Shown here: one piece after another, positions 44,309 through 56,600 of the stretch | Layout of the letters: each line of letters begins with the position of its first letter | Position numbering within the stretch: the first letter of the stretch is position 1 | Assembly: GCA_018262975.1 (NCBI GenBank) | Contig: JADFDG010000007.1 | Span: forward strand, 62,001-126,000 | Direction of reading: 5' to 3' | Source of the DNA: Gammaproteobacteria bacterium | GTDB taxonomy: Bacteria; Pseudomonadota; Gammaproteobacteria; Pseudomonadales; JADFDG01 | Length of the DNA stretch: 64,000 nucleotides | Notes under the pieces: model-generated | The model's input: only the letters and a program-made list of their open reading frames with translations | What the model was told of the DNA's origin: nothing | Databases searched by the model: none | Position numbers and translations under genes: made by a program

Positions 44309-45943
44309 TCAGTTGCCCGCGGTGATTTCCCGCACCAGCCGGAACCCGATACGGTTGTTGCTGTCACCCACCGCTGCTGCGGTGCGGTTGCTGACGCGCA
44401 ACGCGGTCGGCAGGTCGCTCCAGGAACCACCACGCAGCACGTACTGGCCGCAGGATTCGCCGGCCTTGTCGGACTGCGGCACCGCGTAGGTTTCCGTGTG
44501 GCAACTGGCCGTCCATTCCCAGACGTTGCCGCTCAGGTCATGGATGCCGTACGCGTTGGCCGCGTAGCTGGCGACCTTACGCGTGCTCTTGTTGCCCCAC
44601 TCGCTGCAACCTTCGCAGTGGGCGCGACCGACGATGTCGTCGCTGCTGCCGTAGTCCTTGTCGCCACCGGCACGCGCGGCGTATTCCCACTCCGCCTCGG
44701 TAGGCAGACGCCAGGCCTGGCCGGTCCTGGCCGACAGCCAGCGCGCATAGGCTTCTGCCTGCGCCAGCGGAATATTGATGACCGGCTGCGCACCGCGCCC
44801 CCAGCCACCGTCCACCGGCGCCGGCGCACCGGTCAACTCCACGTAGGCGTCGAACTGGGTGAAAGTGGCCTCGGTGACGGCCATGGCGAAGGCCGGCAGG
44901 GTGACACTGTGCACCGGCTTTTCGTCGCGCTGACCGCGTCCGGACAGGTCACCGATGCGGACGGTACCGCCCGCCAGTTGCACCGTGTCCGGCGTGGCGA
45001 TCTTCACCAGGCCATCATGGCGGGCCTGCCCCCAGGCTTCGCCGGCCTGCCGGTAGCGCTCCACGGCCGACGCCAGTTCGCCCTGCAGCGCCTCGCCGTC
45101 ACCGGCTTGCCAGTGCTGCAGTGCCTTCGCAGCCGCCGGCACCTGGCCGGACCTCGTTGCCACCGCTTGCCAGCGATCACGTGCCGCCACTGCATCCGCG
45201 CGCGCCTGCAACACCGCGCCGCCCGCATCCAGGCGGGCCTGGTAGAACGCGGCCAGCTGCTGCTGCACGCGCGCCGCCTCGGCAAAGCGCCGGAGCGCGA
45301 ACAGCCCCTGGTCCTTTTGCTGCAGGGCAGCCAGCTCCTTCCGGCCGGCATCGCCCATCGCCAGTTGCTGGCGGGCAAGTTGTTCCCACGCCTGCGCCAC
45401 CTTGCGCGCCTGCTCGCGCGCACGCAGGTAGGCATCGATATCGCGCGTGGCGGCCTGGTAGTTGCCAAGCTGCTTGCTCAGGCTGGCGGCGGCCTCCTCC
45501 AGCGCGGCCACGCGCTCGGTGGTGGCCGGTTCCTGTTGCCAGGCAGCCATGTCGGCGGCGACTGCACGCGTCGCCTTTTCCTGCGCTTGCCATGCCGCGT
45601 CGGCTGCCGCGTCCCCTGCGCCGGCGCGGGCCAGCGCCGCCTTCCAGCCGGCGATGCCCGCATCCAGTTTCGCCAACTGTTGCGGCCAGGCCGTTACCAG
45701 CGCATCGAAGCGCTGTTGCAGCAGCACCTGCGCCGCCTGCTGTGCCGGATCCACTGCGGCGTTGCCGTCGACTGCCGGCGCGGTCGCCTCGACGGCGGGC
45801 GGCGGCACCACCTGCGCCGACTGCTCGCCGCAGGCGGCCAGCAACAACGTCGACGCGCCAGCCAGCAACCATGCGTGGCGACGCTTGCCACCGTTGCTCA
45901 TGCGATCAATGCCCATGACATACACGCCCGAAAGGAATTTCAT
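44309..45943 (-). CDS. Lipoprotein with coiled coil and FGE-sulfatase (SUMF1-like) domain
   Basis: A 544-residue lipoprotein (lipobox LLAACGEQ, Cys38 from this start) with a long Ala/Gln/Glu-rich helical region (about 60-320, probably coiled coil) and a C-terminal formylglycine-generating-enzyme-type domain (about 335-544): AVTEATFTQFDAYVELTG, WRLPTEAEWEYAARAG, DLSGNVWEWTASC, LRGGSWSDLPTALRVSNR and NNRIGFRLVR. The two catalytic Cys of true FGE, expected near LRVSNR, are absent, so it is probably not a sulfatase-activating enzyme. GAGGGG lies 5 nt before the ATG at 45943; ATGs inside remain possible. It lies 9 nt after the TpsB gene, so it is co-expressed with the adhesin system and may help its assembly (inference). 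Confidence 0.85.
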   Translation of the reverse strand: MKFLSGVYVMGIDRMSNGGKRRHAWLLAGASTLLLAACGEQSAQVVPPPAVEATAPAVDGNAAVDPAQQAAQVLLQQRFDALVTAWPQQLAKLDAGIAGWKAALARAGAGDAAADAAWQAQEKATRAVAADMAAWQQEPATTERVAALEEAAASLSKQLGNYQAATRDIDAYLRAREQARKVAQAWEQLARQQLAMGDAGRKELAALQQKDQGLFALRRFAEAARVQQQLAAFYQARLDAGGAVLQARADAVAARDRWQAVATRSGQVPAAAKALQHWQAGDGEALQGELASAVERYRQAGEAWGQARHDGLVKIATPDTVQLAGGTVRIGDLSGRGQRDEKPVHSVTLPAFAMAVTEATFTQFDAYVELTGAPAPVDGGWGRGAQPVINIPLAQAEAYARWLSARTGQAWRLPTEAEWEYAARAGGDKDYGSSDDIVGRAHCEGCSEWGNKSTRKVASYAANAYGIHDLSGNVWEWTASCHTETYAVPQSDKAGESCGQYVLRGGSWSDLPTALRVSNRTAAAVGDSNNRIGFRLVREITAGN

Positions 45944-45952
45944 GCCGGCCCC

Positions 45953-47614
45953 TCAAAACTGGCCCGACAGGCGCAACCAGAACTGCGTATCGTCCTGGTC
46001 GGGCAACACGTCGTCTTCCAGCGGCAAGGCAACACTCAGGTCGAGACTGAAGCGACGACCCAGTCCCAGGCTCGCGCCAACACCGGTTGCCGACAGGCTC
46101 TGGCTGGTAGTGCCGGTATCGGCCTGGCCGATGTCATAGAACAGGTAGAAATCCGTTGAGTTGCCGCCGAGCGTCCACCCGTTGTAGTGCTGCTCCAGTT
46201 GCATGTAGTAACCGGTATCACCGGTCACCGCTCCGGATGGATAGCCCCGCACGGAGGTCGGCCCGCCGGCCGTCCACGCCACGGTGCCGGCCAGCGCCTC
46301 GTCGCCGCTCTGCTGCCAGCCCGCCTGCGTCAGCGCGTAAAAACCACCCCGCCCCTGCCTGGCGATCACCGTCAGGTCGCCGGGGTACAGCAGGTACTCC
46401 GCGCTGAGGTCCGCCGCGCCGCCCTTGCCGGCCAGTTGATCCTGCGAATCAGCCAGGTTGACGAACTGGCGGGCGTTCACTTGCCATACGTCACCCATCC
46501 AGTTGAACTGCACGCCCGCACCCAGCGTATCCACCACGAACTGGCTCAGGTCAGCACCGGCAATGGTGGTGTCGGAACTGGCGGTCGACAGCGAAAACAG
46601 ACCGTTCACCCAGTAGCGTTGCCGCGACAATGCCAGCCAGCTCGCCTCCAGCGCCAGCCGGTTGGACTCGCCCTCGATGTCGAACGGCTCGCTCGGACCA
46701 TCCACCACCTTGGTTTGCGTGAAAGTGGCGGTGGCTCCCACGCGCCAGCGACTGTTGTCGATCGGCGCGTTGTAGCCCAGGCTCGCCGACAGCGTGCCCT
46801 CGCTGCCTTGCACGTACACAATTGCGCGATCACCGTCGATGAACGCTTGCTGGCGACGGTAGAGCACGCCCAGCTCCCACTGGCCGTTGCTCTCGTAGCC
46901 GTAGTTGTCGACGAAGGCCTGGACACTGTCGCGCTTCGGCTCCTCGGCAATCACCACGATGTCGGTCAGGCCGAAGGCGGTACCGGCACGCAACTCGGCA
47001 CGCAGGCGCTGGTCGTTGACGCGGTTGTACGCCAGGATGTCGCCTTCCAGGTCAAGCACGTCGACGGTCTTCTCGTGGTCCTGCTGGCTGATCCAGCCGC
47101 GAATGTAATCCGTACCGGTGTATGCATTCTGCTCGATGAGCAGTTTGCCCAGCCTGCCCTCTACCAGCCGCACCAGCACCACGCCATCCTCGACCTTCTG
47201 CTTGGGTAACAGCGCCAGCGCCGTGTACACGCCCATCTTCCGGTACAGATCGTTCACCTGCTCGACCATGCGGCTGAGGTCAGTGAAAGTGACGGAGGTG
47301 TCCAGGTACGGCTCCACCACCGCGCGCAACTGCGTCTCGCTCAGGTAGCCCGAGGGCGTGAAACGTACGCTTTTCAGCACGAAGGACGGACCATCCTCCG
47401 CTGCTGCCGGCTCCTCGTCCTCCCGTTCGACCACGGGCGCCGACTCCTCCATCTGCCGGCTGTCCAGGCGCTCGTCGCGCAGCAACTGATCGCGCACCAG
47501 CGGGCCGACGGCGTCGAATCCGGGCGGGGGGGGCGAAGCGGCTTGCGCCAGCGCGGGTAGCAGACACACGGCGAGCCATGCCAGTGGGGCGACATCAAGC
47601 GAAGACTTGTTCAC
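45953..47614 (-). CDS. TpsB outer-membrane transporter (ShlB/FhaC/HecB family)
   Basis: The translocator of a two-partner secretion system, exporting the adhesin encoded just upstream. It has 553 residues: signal peptide (to about 26); acidic linker (EREDEEPAAAEDG); two POTRA domains (about 75-220; FVLKSVRFTPSGYLSETQLRAVVEPYL, VVLVRLVEGRLGKL); and a 16-strand barrel with the lid-lock/L6 motif VRGYPSGAVTGDTGYY. It ends WLRLSGQF with a C-terminal Phe, as outer-membrane barrels do. It lies 73 nt after the adhesin gene; the gap holds a GC hairpin. Confidence 0.94.
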   Translation of the reverse strand: MNKSSLDVAPLAWLAVCLLPALAQAASPPPPGFDAVGPLVRDQLLRDERLDSRQMEESAPVVEREDEEPAAAEDGPSFVLKSVRFTPSGYLSETQLRAVVEPYLDTSVTFTDLSRMVEQVNDLYRKMGVYTALALLPKQKVEDGVVLVRLVEGRLGKLLIEQNAYTGTDYIRGWISQQDHEKTVDVLDLEGDILAYNRVNDQRLRAELRAGTAFGLTDIVVIAEEPKRDSVQAFVDNYGYESNGQWELGVLYRRQQAFIDGDRAIVYVQGSEGTLSASLGYNAPIDNSRWRVGATATFTQTKVVDGPSEPFDIEGESNRLALEASWLALSRQRYWVNGLFSLSTASSDTTIAGADLSQFVVDTLGAGVQFNWMGDVWQVNARQFVNLADSQDQLAGKGGAADLSAEYLLYPGDLTVIARQGRGGFYALTQAGWQQSGDEALAGTVAWTAGGPTSVRGYPSGAVTGDTGYYMQLEQHYNGWTLGGNSTDFYLFYDIGQADTGTTSQSLSATGVGASLGLGRRFSLDLSVALPLEDDVLPDQDDTQFWLRLSGQF

Positions 47615-47653
47615 GGAACAATCCCGAATAAGGCAAAAGGAAAATTGCAGAAT

Positions 47654-47683
47654 CCGCCCCGCTCCCGGCGGGAGAAGGGCGGG
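47654..47683 (-). terminator. Hairpin between tpsA and tpsB, possible attenuator
   Basis: Outer stem CCGCCC/GGGCGG and inner stem CTCCCG/CGGGAG, followed on the gene strand by an A/T-rich stretch with interrupted T-runs. It starts right after the adhesin stop and could lower expression of the two downstream genes. Confidence 0.45.
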
Positions 47684-47687
47684 CTTG

Positions 47688-50600
47688 TCAACGCTTGCTG
47701 ATGATCAGCGAGTAAGCGGCCGGGTCCTGCACGCCCTCGTCTTCCTGCATCGCTTCCGGCTGGTCGCCTTCCTCGTCCACGCCCTTGCCGATGCGGGTGA
47801 AGTTGAGTACGCGCTCGAACCAGCGCGGCCGACGCTCGCGCGGGCCGACGTTTTCCTGCTGGCTGGCGTTGGCCAGGTGCGCCTCTTCGCTCTTGCCGAA
47901 GTCCACCGTCTGGCCCCCGCCCTCCACGAACAGTTCGTAGCTGGCGGCCGTGCTCAGGCCCACCGTCATGAGTCGCTGGTCGAAACGCGTCACCGTGGCG
48001 TTGGTGACCAGGTCCGCATCCTGCAGGTTCAACCAGAAGGTGCCGTCCGGCGTGGTCATCTGGGCGTCGGCACCGGTACGGGTGCCGTCATCGTTGTTGA
48101 CGTCCACGTCGACGGAACTGTTGGCGAACAGGAAGTGATGCGGCGTGACCGCATTGCTGACCAGCAACTCACCGGACACGACGAGCGAGCCGTCGTTGGC
48201 CAGCAGGCCATCCACTTCCACCCGCGGCATGTTGGTGACGGTGACGTCAATGTCGTCAGCCAGCGTCGTGCTGGTCGTGCCGACATCGGTGACGCCGGCG
48301 GCGAAGCCCGCGATCGTCAGCAGCACCGGCGATGCGTTGTGGCCGGCGAAGCCGTCACTGGCACGCGGACCGTAACCACCGTCGATGTTGGCGATGATGG
48401 TCCGGCCCTGCAGCGTCAGCGGACCCGCGCCCACCAGGTTGACCTGGTCGATCTCCATGCCGTCGCGGGCGGCAATCTGGCCACGGGCAAACGTCATCGT
48501 GTCGGCCGTCAGGCGACCATTCACCCAGAGGTAAGGATTGCCTTCGATATCGACAATGGTGAGGTCGCCGAAGTTCCGCACGCGAACGTCGCCCTGTGCC
48601 GCCGCCAGCTTTTGCGCGAACAGGTTCGACAGCGAGATCAGGTTGATGCTGCCGCCGTCGGTTTCCGCCTCGACCCACGGCAGACGCACCACCAGCGGAT
48701 CGCCGATGCCGGTGGCTGCCGAGAGATAGGTGCGGGCGTTGCTGCCGGTGGCTTCCAGGTGCGCCGGTATGGTGGCCAGCACCGTACCGTCATCCAGCGC
48801 AGCTGCAAGCCTTGCCTCGAGGTCGGCGATGGGGGTACTGGCGATCACCCCGTCCTGGCTGTCCAGGCGGATCGCGCCGTCACCATCGAACGCACTGACG
48901 AGGCGTCCGACGTTGATGTCGTCCACCGTCGAGATCCGGATGGAACCACCGGCCGTCAGCTCCGCCGTGGCAGCCTGCGCGAAGGACTGGCCTGCGACGG
49001 TACTGTTGCCCTGCACATCGATGTCGTCATTGGCAATCAGGTCACCGCCAGCGGTGACGTCGAAGTCTCCGCCGACCGTCAGTGCCGCATCGAGCGTGAA
49101 GTCATTGGTCACGCCGAACGTGGCGTTGCCGGTCACGTCGAGTACGCCGCTGCTGTTGAAACCGGCAGCCGTGGCCAGCAGGTTGCCGCCGACCGTCAGG
49201 TCGCCATCAACGCCGATGTCGTCGGTCACGTCGAAGGCGGCGTCGCCAGTGACGTCGAGCATGCCGGTGCTGGTGAAACCGACAGCCGTGGCCAGCAGGT
49301 TGCCACCGACCGTCAGCCCGGCGCCAATCTTCATCTCGTCGGCTGCATCCAGCGTGGCGTTGCCTACCACCTCTACCGCGCCGCTGGAAACCAGTTCGGC
49401 ATCCGTCAGCAGGTCAAGGTTACCGGTCAGGGCCGAGGCACCGAGCGCCCAGGCGCCGTTGCGCTTGACGTCCACCCAGGCATCGTCGCCGGCAAGTTGC
49501 AGCGCACCGCCGGTCAGCACCAGGCGTAGCGGGCGGCCGTCGGCGCCGATGTCGTGGCGCACGCCGCCGTCCTCGGCCACCAGCACCACTCCCTGCGCGC
49601 TGACGTGATGCGCGTCGCCGTTGGCGGTCCAGTTGCTGATGCTGCCGTTGGCAGTCAAGCCGAACACGCCGCCGGCGCCGATCGCGCCCAGCTGCAGGTC
49701 GCCGCCCAGCGAGCGGATGAACAGGTCACCCGAGGCGCTGATGTTGCGCAGGATGCCCTGGCTCAGGTCCACGCGGATCGGCGCTGCCGCCGTGCCGAAG
49801 CTGCCCTGCGACACGGTGACGTTGAGGTTGCTGCCGGTGATCGTCGAGGTGTCGGTGTCGCGGGTGACGTTGCCGGCGAAGGCAAGGCGGATGTCCTTGT
49901 CGTTCAGCGACTGCACGTCGCCAAGGCGCGCGCCCTGGTCCGACTCCACGTAGATCTGCTCGTTCGCCGTCATCGCCAGCGAGCCGTTGGCATTGACCTT
50001 GACCGGGTCCTGCTTGCGGATGGTGACGCGCAGGATGCCGTCGGCGACGTCGTCGCCGGCATCGGCATCGCCGTCGACCAGCACCACGTCGCCGGGGCCG
50101 GCGCCGAGCAGGTCGGCTTTTTGCTCCGGCGTCAGGTTGGCCGCGCTCTTGTCGATGTCGTGGGTGACGCTCGGCTCATCGATGCCGATGCCGCCGCCGA
50201 TGTTGAGCAGCACGTTCTCGGCGTTGATGTTGGCCGCGCGCGCGCTGATGTAGCCACCGGCGGTCGGCTCCAGCGCCGCCGCGTTGATGACGTTCTCCAG
50301 CGAGCTCTGCGTCCACTGCGCACCGTCGGTCAGCGCGACGTACAGCGCCGAGGCCGGGTCGACGCTGAAGCTCCAGCCGGCGTCGTAGGCTGTGGCCACC
50401 GGGTTGCCGCCCAGTTGCGCGGCTTCGCCGGCGAAGAACGCTTCCAGCGTCGTCTGCTGTGCCTCCAGTTCCGCGCGCGCTTCCGCGCCGAGCGTGCTGT
50501 CGGCGAGGAGGATGCCGAGGCTTCCCCACTGCTGGTACTTGCTGTTGACCTGGTTCTCGTAGGCAGTGACCGCTTCCTTGCCGGCGTCGTTGCTGCGCAG

Positions 50601-53600
50601 GTTAAGCGCGTCCCACACCGTCGCAAGGTAGGCCTGCTCCTCGGCGGAGTAACCGTCACGGCCGATGGCATTGCGCAGGTCGCCGCCGATGACGGTGAGC
50701 GCGACGTTGCCGCCGGTGGTGGTGATGTGGTCGAGGTCCAGGTCGCCGGTCTGCTGCAGCGAGACGTTGCCCTGCGCGTCGATCTGCATCACGCCGGTGA
50801 TGGCGGTGAGGAAGGCCTCGCCGTTGGCACCGACCAGGTTGCCGGCGACGTCGAGGTCGAGGTTCACCGCGCTGAAGTGCGAGCCAGCGCCCAGCGGGTC
50901 GAGGCCGACGCTGCTGACCACCGACAGGTTGCCGGCGGTCTGCAGGCGCTGGACCTTGATGTCGCCGCCCTTGCCGGCGATATCAAGCCACGCGTGGTTG
51001 CCGGCGCTGACGTCGAGCCGGTCGGTAGTCAGGCGTACCGACTGGTCGGCGGCGCCGACGTTGCCGGCCGCCGTCACCTGCACCGAGTTGCTGTCGATCA
51101 ACGCGCTGTCGCTGACGGTGAAGTTGCCGCCGGTGTTGATGATGGTGTCGCCGTCCGGGTTGAAGATCGAACCCTTCAGGAACAGATCGGCGCTGGAGTT
51201 GAGGTCAACCGTGCCGCGCGTCGCACCCACGAACTCGATGCCGATCGCGTGGTCGGCCTTGATGTAGGTGGTGCTGTGCAGCGTCAGGCGGTTGGCGGCC
51301 CTGAAGCCGATCGGCGACTTGCTGGTGAACGTCGAGCCGTAATAGTCCGAGTAGCTGAAGTTGACGTTGAGCCCGTTGGTGGAAACATCGCCGTAGCGAT
51401 TGGCACTGAGGCGCTGCGTCAGGTAGTTCATCGCCGAGCCGCTGGCGTTGCAGGACAGGCCGAGCGTGGAGCAGTTGCCCACCATCAGCCCGGTTTCCTT
51501 GGTCCAGCCGCCGGCGACGCCGTCGTTCTCGTAGACCCAGCCCCAGTTGTTGCCGGTGCCCACCGGCGAGTACTTCGCCACCCAGCCGGCGCCTTCGGCC
51601 GGGAAGTTGACGCTGCGGCGAATCGTGGACTGGTCCTTCCAGTACACCACCTGGCCAAGCTTGGTCTGGTAGTTGGTGCTGTTGCCCGCGGAGATCAGCT
51701 CCGGCGTCGTATCCAGCGTCCAGGTGTTGGCGGTGTTAGCCGTTTCGTAGCGGTTGATCTGGCGCTGGCCGTTCACCGTCTCGTGGATGTACCACTGCAC
51801 GCCCGAGAAGTTCCTGTCCTCGATGCGCACCACGCCGGTGCTGGTGGAGCCAGCATTGATGTCGTTGACCACCAGCGCGGTGCCGGAGAGGTTGTCGACC
51901 TCGATGTTGCCGTAGCCGTCGTCGACCACGATCTTGCCGTTGGGGCCGCTGGACATCAGCTTGCCGCGGATCGAGACGTAGCCGTTGCCGCTGGCGTTGA
52001 CGCGATCCATCTGCAGCTGCTTGTTGCCGACGTCGTAGACCAGGCCGATGGCGGCATCGCCGGCACCGACGCCGATCTCCGGATTCACCGTGTTGGAAAC
52101 CGGCACCTGGATCGTGTAAAGGCCGCCGACATCGATGTCCTGCCAACTCGTCCAGTCCAGGAAATCGCCGGCATCCAGGCGGACGAAATCACCCGCGCCC
52201 AGGCCCCGGGCCGCCACGTACTGCGCGATCGCGGCATCGAAGCCGGTACCCACCGACACCGACCAGTCGTTCTTGGCGCCGGCGCGAATGGTGCCGTTGA
52301 TGTCCACGTACTGCGCGTTGATCAGGATGCTCTGCGCGGTGACCGCCGGCGCAGAACTGGGGCTGGTGCCGTAGTTCTTCGCCCGGACATCGGCGTAGCT
52401 GCTGGTCTGCTCGAGGGAGCCGCGGTAATCGTTGATCCGCACGTAGCCCCAGCCGTCGCCGCCACGGGTGGCGTCGTCGCTGCTGCCGGGGAAGTCGATG
52501 AACGCGCAGCCCGGGTCACCCTTGCCGCACTTGTGGTACGAGCCCCAGTTCTTGATGGCGTTGATGACCACGGTGCCGGCCGGACGGCTGGCGTAATCAA
52601 GGCCGTACCACCAGTTGTTGAAGGCGTTGATGTCGCCGCCCATCTCGGCCGCATAGGCGCTGCTGACCCAGTAGTCGATCAGCGACTGCACCGTGTTCGG
52701 ACGCAAGTTGCCAACGCCGTAAGCGGCCAGCGACATCGGGTCGAAGCCCAGCGCCTGGTAGCCCGAGCCGTTGCCGATGATCGCGGTGCCGTTGGGCACG
52801 TTGATTTCCATCTGGCGCGCCTCGACGCGGCCGGCCTGCAGCAGGTTGCCCTCCGTGAGGTCCAGCTTGACCAGGCCGCTGAGGTTGCTGAGCACGCCTT
52901 CGACCAGCACGCTCGGATAGTTGCTGCCGCTCATCTCCGGATCGTGGATCACCTCGATGCGCGAACCGGTGGTGGTCGGGTCCTCGATCTTCGTGATGCT
53001 GCCCGGCAGGACCGCGCCGCCGGTGACGACCACCTGGCCGCCGTCGGCATCGGGAATGGAAAGGTCTTCCACGCCGAGCGTCTTGTTGGTGGTGTTGGTG
53101 ATGGTGATGCGCGGGTTGCCGTGCGCTTCCAGCGTGGTGTTGCCGCTCGCCTGCTGCACCGCGTCCGCGGACAGCGTCACCTTGCCGCCGGCGGCGACGA
53201 TGTTGCTGAGGTAGACGAGGTCGTTGGGCGTCACGTTGGTCAGCTGGCCCAGTTGCTCGTCGATCAGCACGAGCTCCGCATCGATCTCGGTCACGCGCAT
53301 CAGCTGGTAGCTACTGCCGTCGACCGGGTCGATGGTCCCGCTGTTCTCGCCCAGCGTCGGATCGCTGGTATCGACGCCGTCGACCACCGGCGGCGTGCCG
53401 GTATCGCCGCTACCGGCGGCCAGCAGCGCGGCACGCTCGGCTTCCAGCGCGGCCTTGCGGTCCTTCAGCGGCTGCAGCGCGTCGTAGTTCTTCAGGTAGG
53501 CAAAATCGTAGGTGATCTTGTCGGTGGCGCCGGTTGCGACGCCGGTGGTGGCGTCGATGTTGACGACGTTGCCGTCCTGGTCGGTCAGCTTCACCACGTT

Positions 53601-56600
53601 GCCGACCTGGGTGACGCTGATCGTCTGCAGGTGGCGCACGCCGGCTTCGAAATGACTGTCGCCATTGAAGGTGACGCGGGAGGCGCCCTGCGTGTAGCCG
53701 GTGCCGCCGCGACGCTCCTCGCTGAAGATGCCGTCCCAGGTGTCGCGCGCACGCGTGTCGCCGACGGCGATCATGCTGCCCTCGATCGCCTGCAGCCAGA
53801 CGTGGCGCACGCTCTGCACATCCACGTTGTCGCCAATGTTGACGGTGCTGTTGCTGCGGGTGATCGCCACCGCCGTCGGCGCGCTTTCCACCGGGAACGC
53901 TGTGCCGTTGTAGACGTCGGCGGTGCCGCGCGCGTTGAGCGCGGTGTCGGTGATGTGGTCGGCGCTGCGACCGGCGTACAGGCGCACGGTGTCGACACCG
54001 TCGATGACCACGTCGTCACCGACGTTCAGCGTGTTGTTGGCAGTGAGCAGCAGGTTGGCCGTGCTCGCGGCCATGCCGGCGCCGCCGTATACGCTGACGT
54101 TGGCGGCCGACCAGCCGTTGCCCAGCGTGTAGCTGCCCAATTCGACGCCGCCGGCGTTGTTCAGCAGCGTGCCGTTGTCGCCGATGTTGACGGTGTTGTT
54201 GCTGGTGGCCACGAAATCGGTGGTGGTGGCCGCGCCCTGGAAGGCGCCGCCGGCGGTCAGCTTCACCTGGTCGAAGACGTTGTAGAGGCTCCATGCGTCG
54301 ATGCGCAGGTGGTTGCCGAGGGTGTCGTGCGGCACGCCGCCGAGCACCGCCAGCAGCGTGTTGTTGCCGACGTTGACCGTCGCGTCCTGGATGAGGTCGA
54401 TGTCGGAGACCACCGCCGAACCGTTGAAGACGCCGCCGGCACCGGCCACCGCGCTGGCGCCGTAGTCGTGGGCGTTGGCCTTGTTGACGGCCTCGATGCC
54501 GAGTGCATCGGCCACCATCTCAACGTAGTTGCCGAGGGTGACCGTGCTGTCGGTGTCGACCAGGTTGCGGGTGTAGGCGCCAGAGCCGCCGAGCACCGAG
54601 GCGTTGAGCGAATCGCTGCCGGCGAAGAACCAGTTGTCCTGCTGCGCGAGCACGCGCACGCCGCCGGCCGCGACCGGGTTGGCGCTGGCATCCCAGTTGT
54701 CCAGCGTCACGAAGCTGCCGCCGCGGGTGTAGGTCTCGGCTTCCGAGGCACTGCCGGAAATGATGCCGCCGCCGCCGGCCGTGGAGTAGGCCAGGTTGTC
54801 GTTCTTGCCGGTCGCTGACAGCAGCAGGTCGCCGCCACGCAGGCCCGGCGCCACCGGATTCTTGCCGAACAACACCTCGGTACGGATGTTGGAATCGGAC
54901 ACCGCCTTGTTGGCGCCGATCGCCAGCGCGCCGGCGAAATAGCCGTCGGCGTCGGAGTACTGCACGGTATCGGCGTCGGCACTGGCGCTGAAGTCGGCCA
55001 GCGGCAACACCACGCTATCGCCGATGTCGACGGTGGTGTTGCTGTAGTTGCGGGCGCGCGACTGCGCCGCCGAGGCGCCGGCCAGCAGACCGCCGGACGC
55101 GGCGAAGGCGCGCGCGTCGGCGTTGTGGCCGTTGCGCGAAGTCTGCGCATCGAGGCTGACCGTACCGGTGCCGCCGGAGAAGTTGGCGCCGTCGGCGACA
55201 ACCACGCGGCTGTCGGTGTCGGCCGTGGCTTCCGCCCACGACACGCCCACTGCCACGCCGCCGGCCACGCTGATGCCGTAGGAACTGGTTTGCGTCTGCG
55301 CGTAGGTATCGCTGCTGGCGTTCACCGCGACGTTGCTGCCGATGTTGCCGGCCAGGCGCGATTGCGCCGAGGACTCGTCGCTGGCGAAGGTCAGCACGCC
55401 CTGCGCGCTGCCGAAGTAGGCCGCCGACACGGCGAACGCCGAGGCGCGCACCTGGCCGGAGACTTTCGAGTCGAGGTCGACCTGGTCGAAGCCGGTGACG
55501 GTCTTGCCGTCGCCGCCGATGAAGGCCCGGACGTCGCTGTCCTTGCCGGCGTCGGCGTAGCTCAGGCCGATCGCGGCCAGCGCGACGGTGAGGTTGCTCG
55601 GGTTGTAGCTGCCGTCGTCCTGGTCGCCGCCCACGCGGATGCTGCTGCTGTCGGTGGCGCTCACGCTCAGCACGCTGTTAGTGCCGTTGCTGCCGCCGGT
55701 ATCGCGGCCGGCGGCTTGGGTGATGCCCGCCAGTACCTTGTTTTCCGTCTTTGCGTCGCTGACGGCGACGCCGATGGCGATGCCGCCGGCCGAGCCGGTG
55801 AACGCCACCAGTTCGGCGGCGCTGCCGGCCGCACCATCTTTCTCTTCGGCGTTGACGCGGATGTTGTCCGCCGTCACCGCAGCGTCGACCAGCGCGACGT
55901 TCTGGTTGTAATTGCGGATGACGCCGAGGCCTCCCGAGGCGCCGACCAGGCCGGCGGCGACGCCACCGGACAGGATCTCGTTGTGGGTGAGGCCGACGCT
56001 GTCGGCGGTGACGTTGCCGGCATCCACCGTGCCGCCGGAAACGCGCGCGGCGGTGAGCTTGATGCCGTCGGCCAGCAGCGCACTGCCGGTGACATCCTGC
56101 AGGGTGCCCGACTGCTCGCTGCCGGCGACGTCGACGCTGCTCTGCGTCTGGCTCTTCAGCGCGTTGCCGTCCAGGCCCTCGATCCGCGAAAGCGTGTGGT
56201 TGTTGTCGAGGATGTCGCCGGAGCCCAGCGTGCTGTTGGTGCTGGCGAGGCTGCCTTCCAGCTCGCTCTCCGGGTCGACTTCGACCTCGACTTCTTCAGC
56301 GGAATTGCTGTAGCCCGCGCTGGCGCCGGAACCGGAACCCTGGCGGATGTAGCCGAGGCTGATCGCGCCGCCGAAGCTGCCGACGCCGGCCGAGACGCTG
56401 CTGACGAAGCCGTCGTTGTCGCTGCGGGCGTCGAGGTCGAGCAGGTCGGCCGAGACGTTGGAGTTCACCACTTCCGCCACGGTCTGCGTGCGGTTCAGCG
56501 CCACCGTGAAGGCGGCGCCGATGCCGGTCGCACCGACGCCGATGGCGCCGGAAATCTGCTCGGCGCTGAAGAATTCATTGGCCTTGACGGTGACGGTATC

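Noticed and set aside
44309..45943. Calling the SUMF1-fold lipoprotein a formylglycine-generating enzyme for a sulfatase
   Set aside because: The catalytic Cys pair is missing, no sulfatase is encoded nearby, and the adhesin has no C-x-P/A-x-R motif.
49554..54818. A 1754-residue plus-strand frame opposite the adhesin
   Set aside because: It is antisense to the well-supported TpsA gene, lacks a signal or domain, and its repetitive composition mirrors the adhesin's codon structure.
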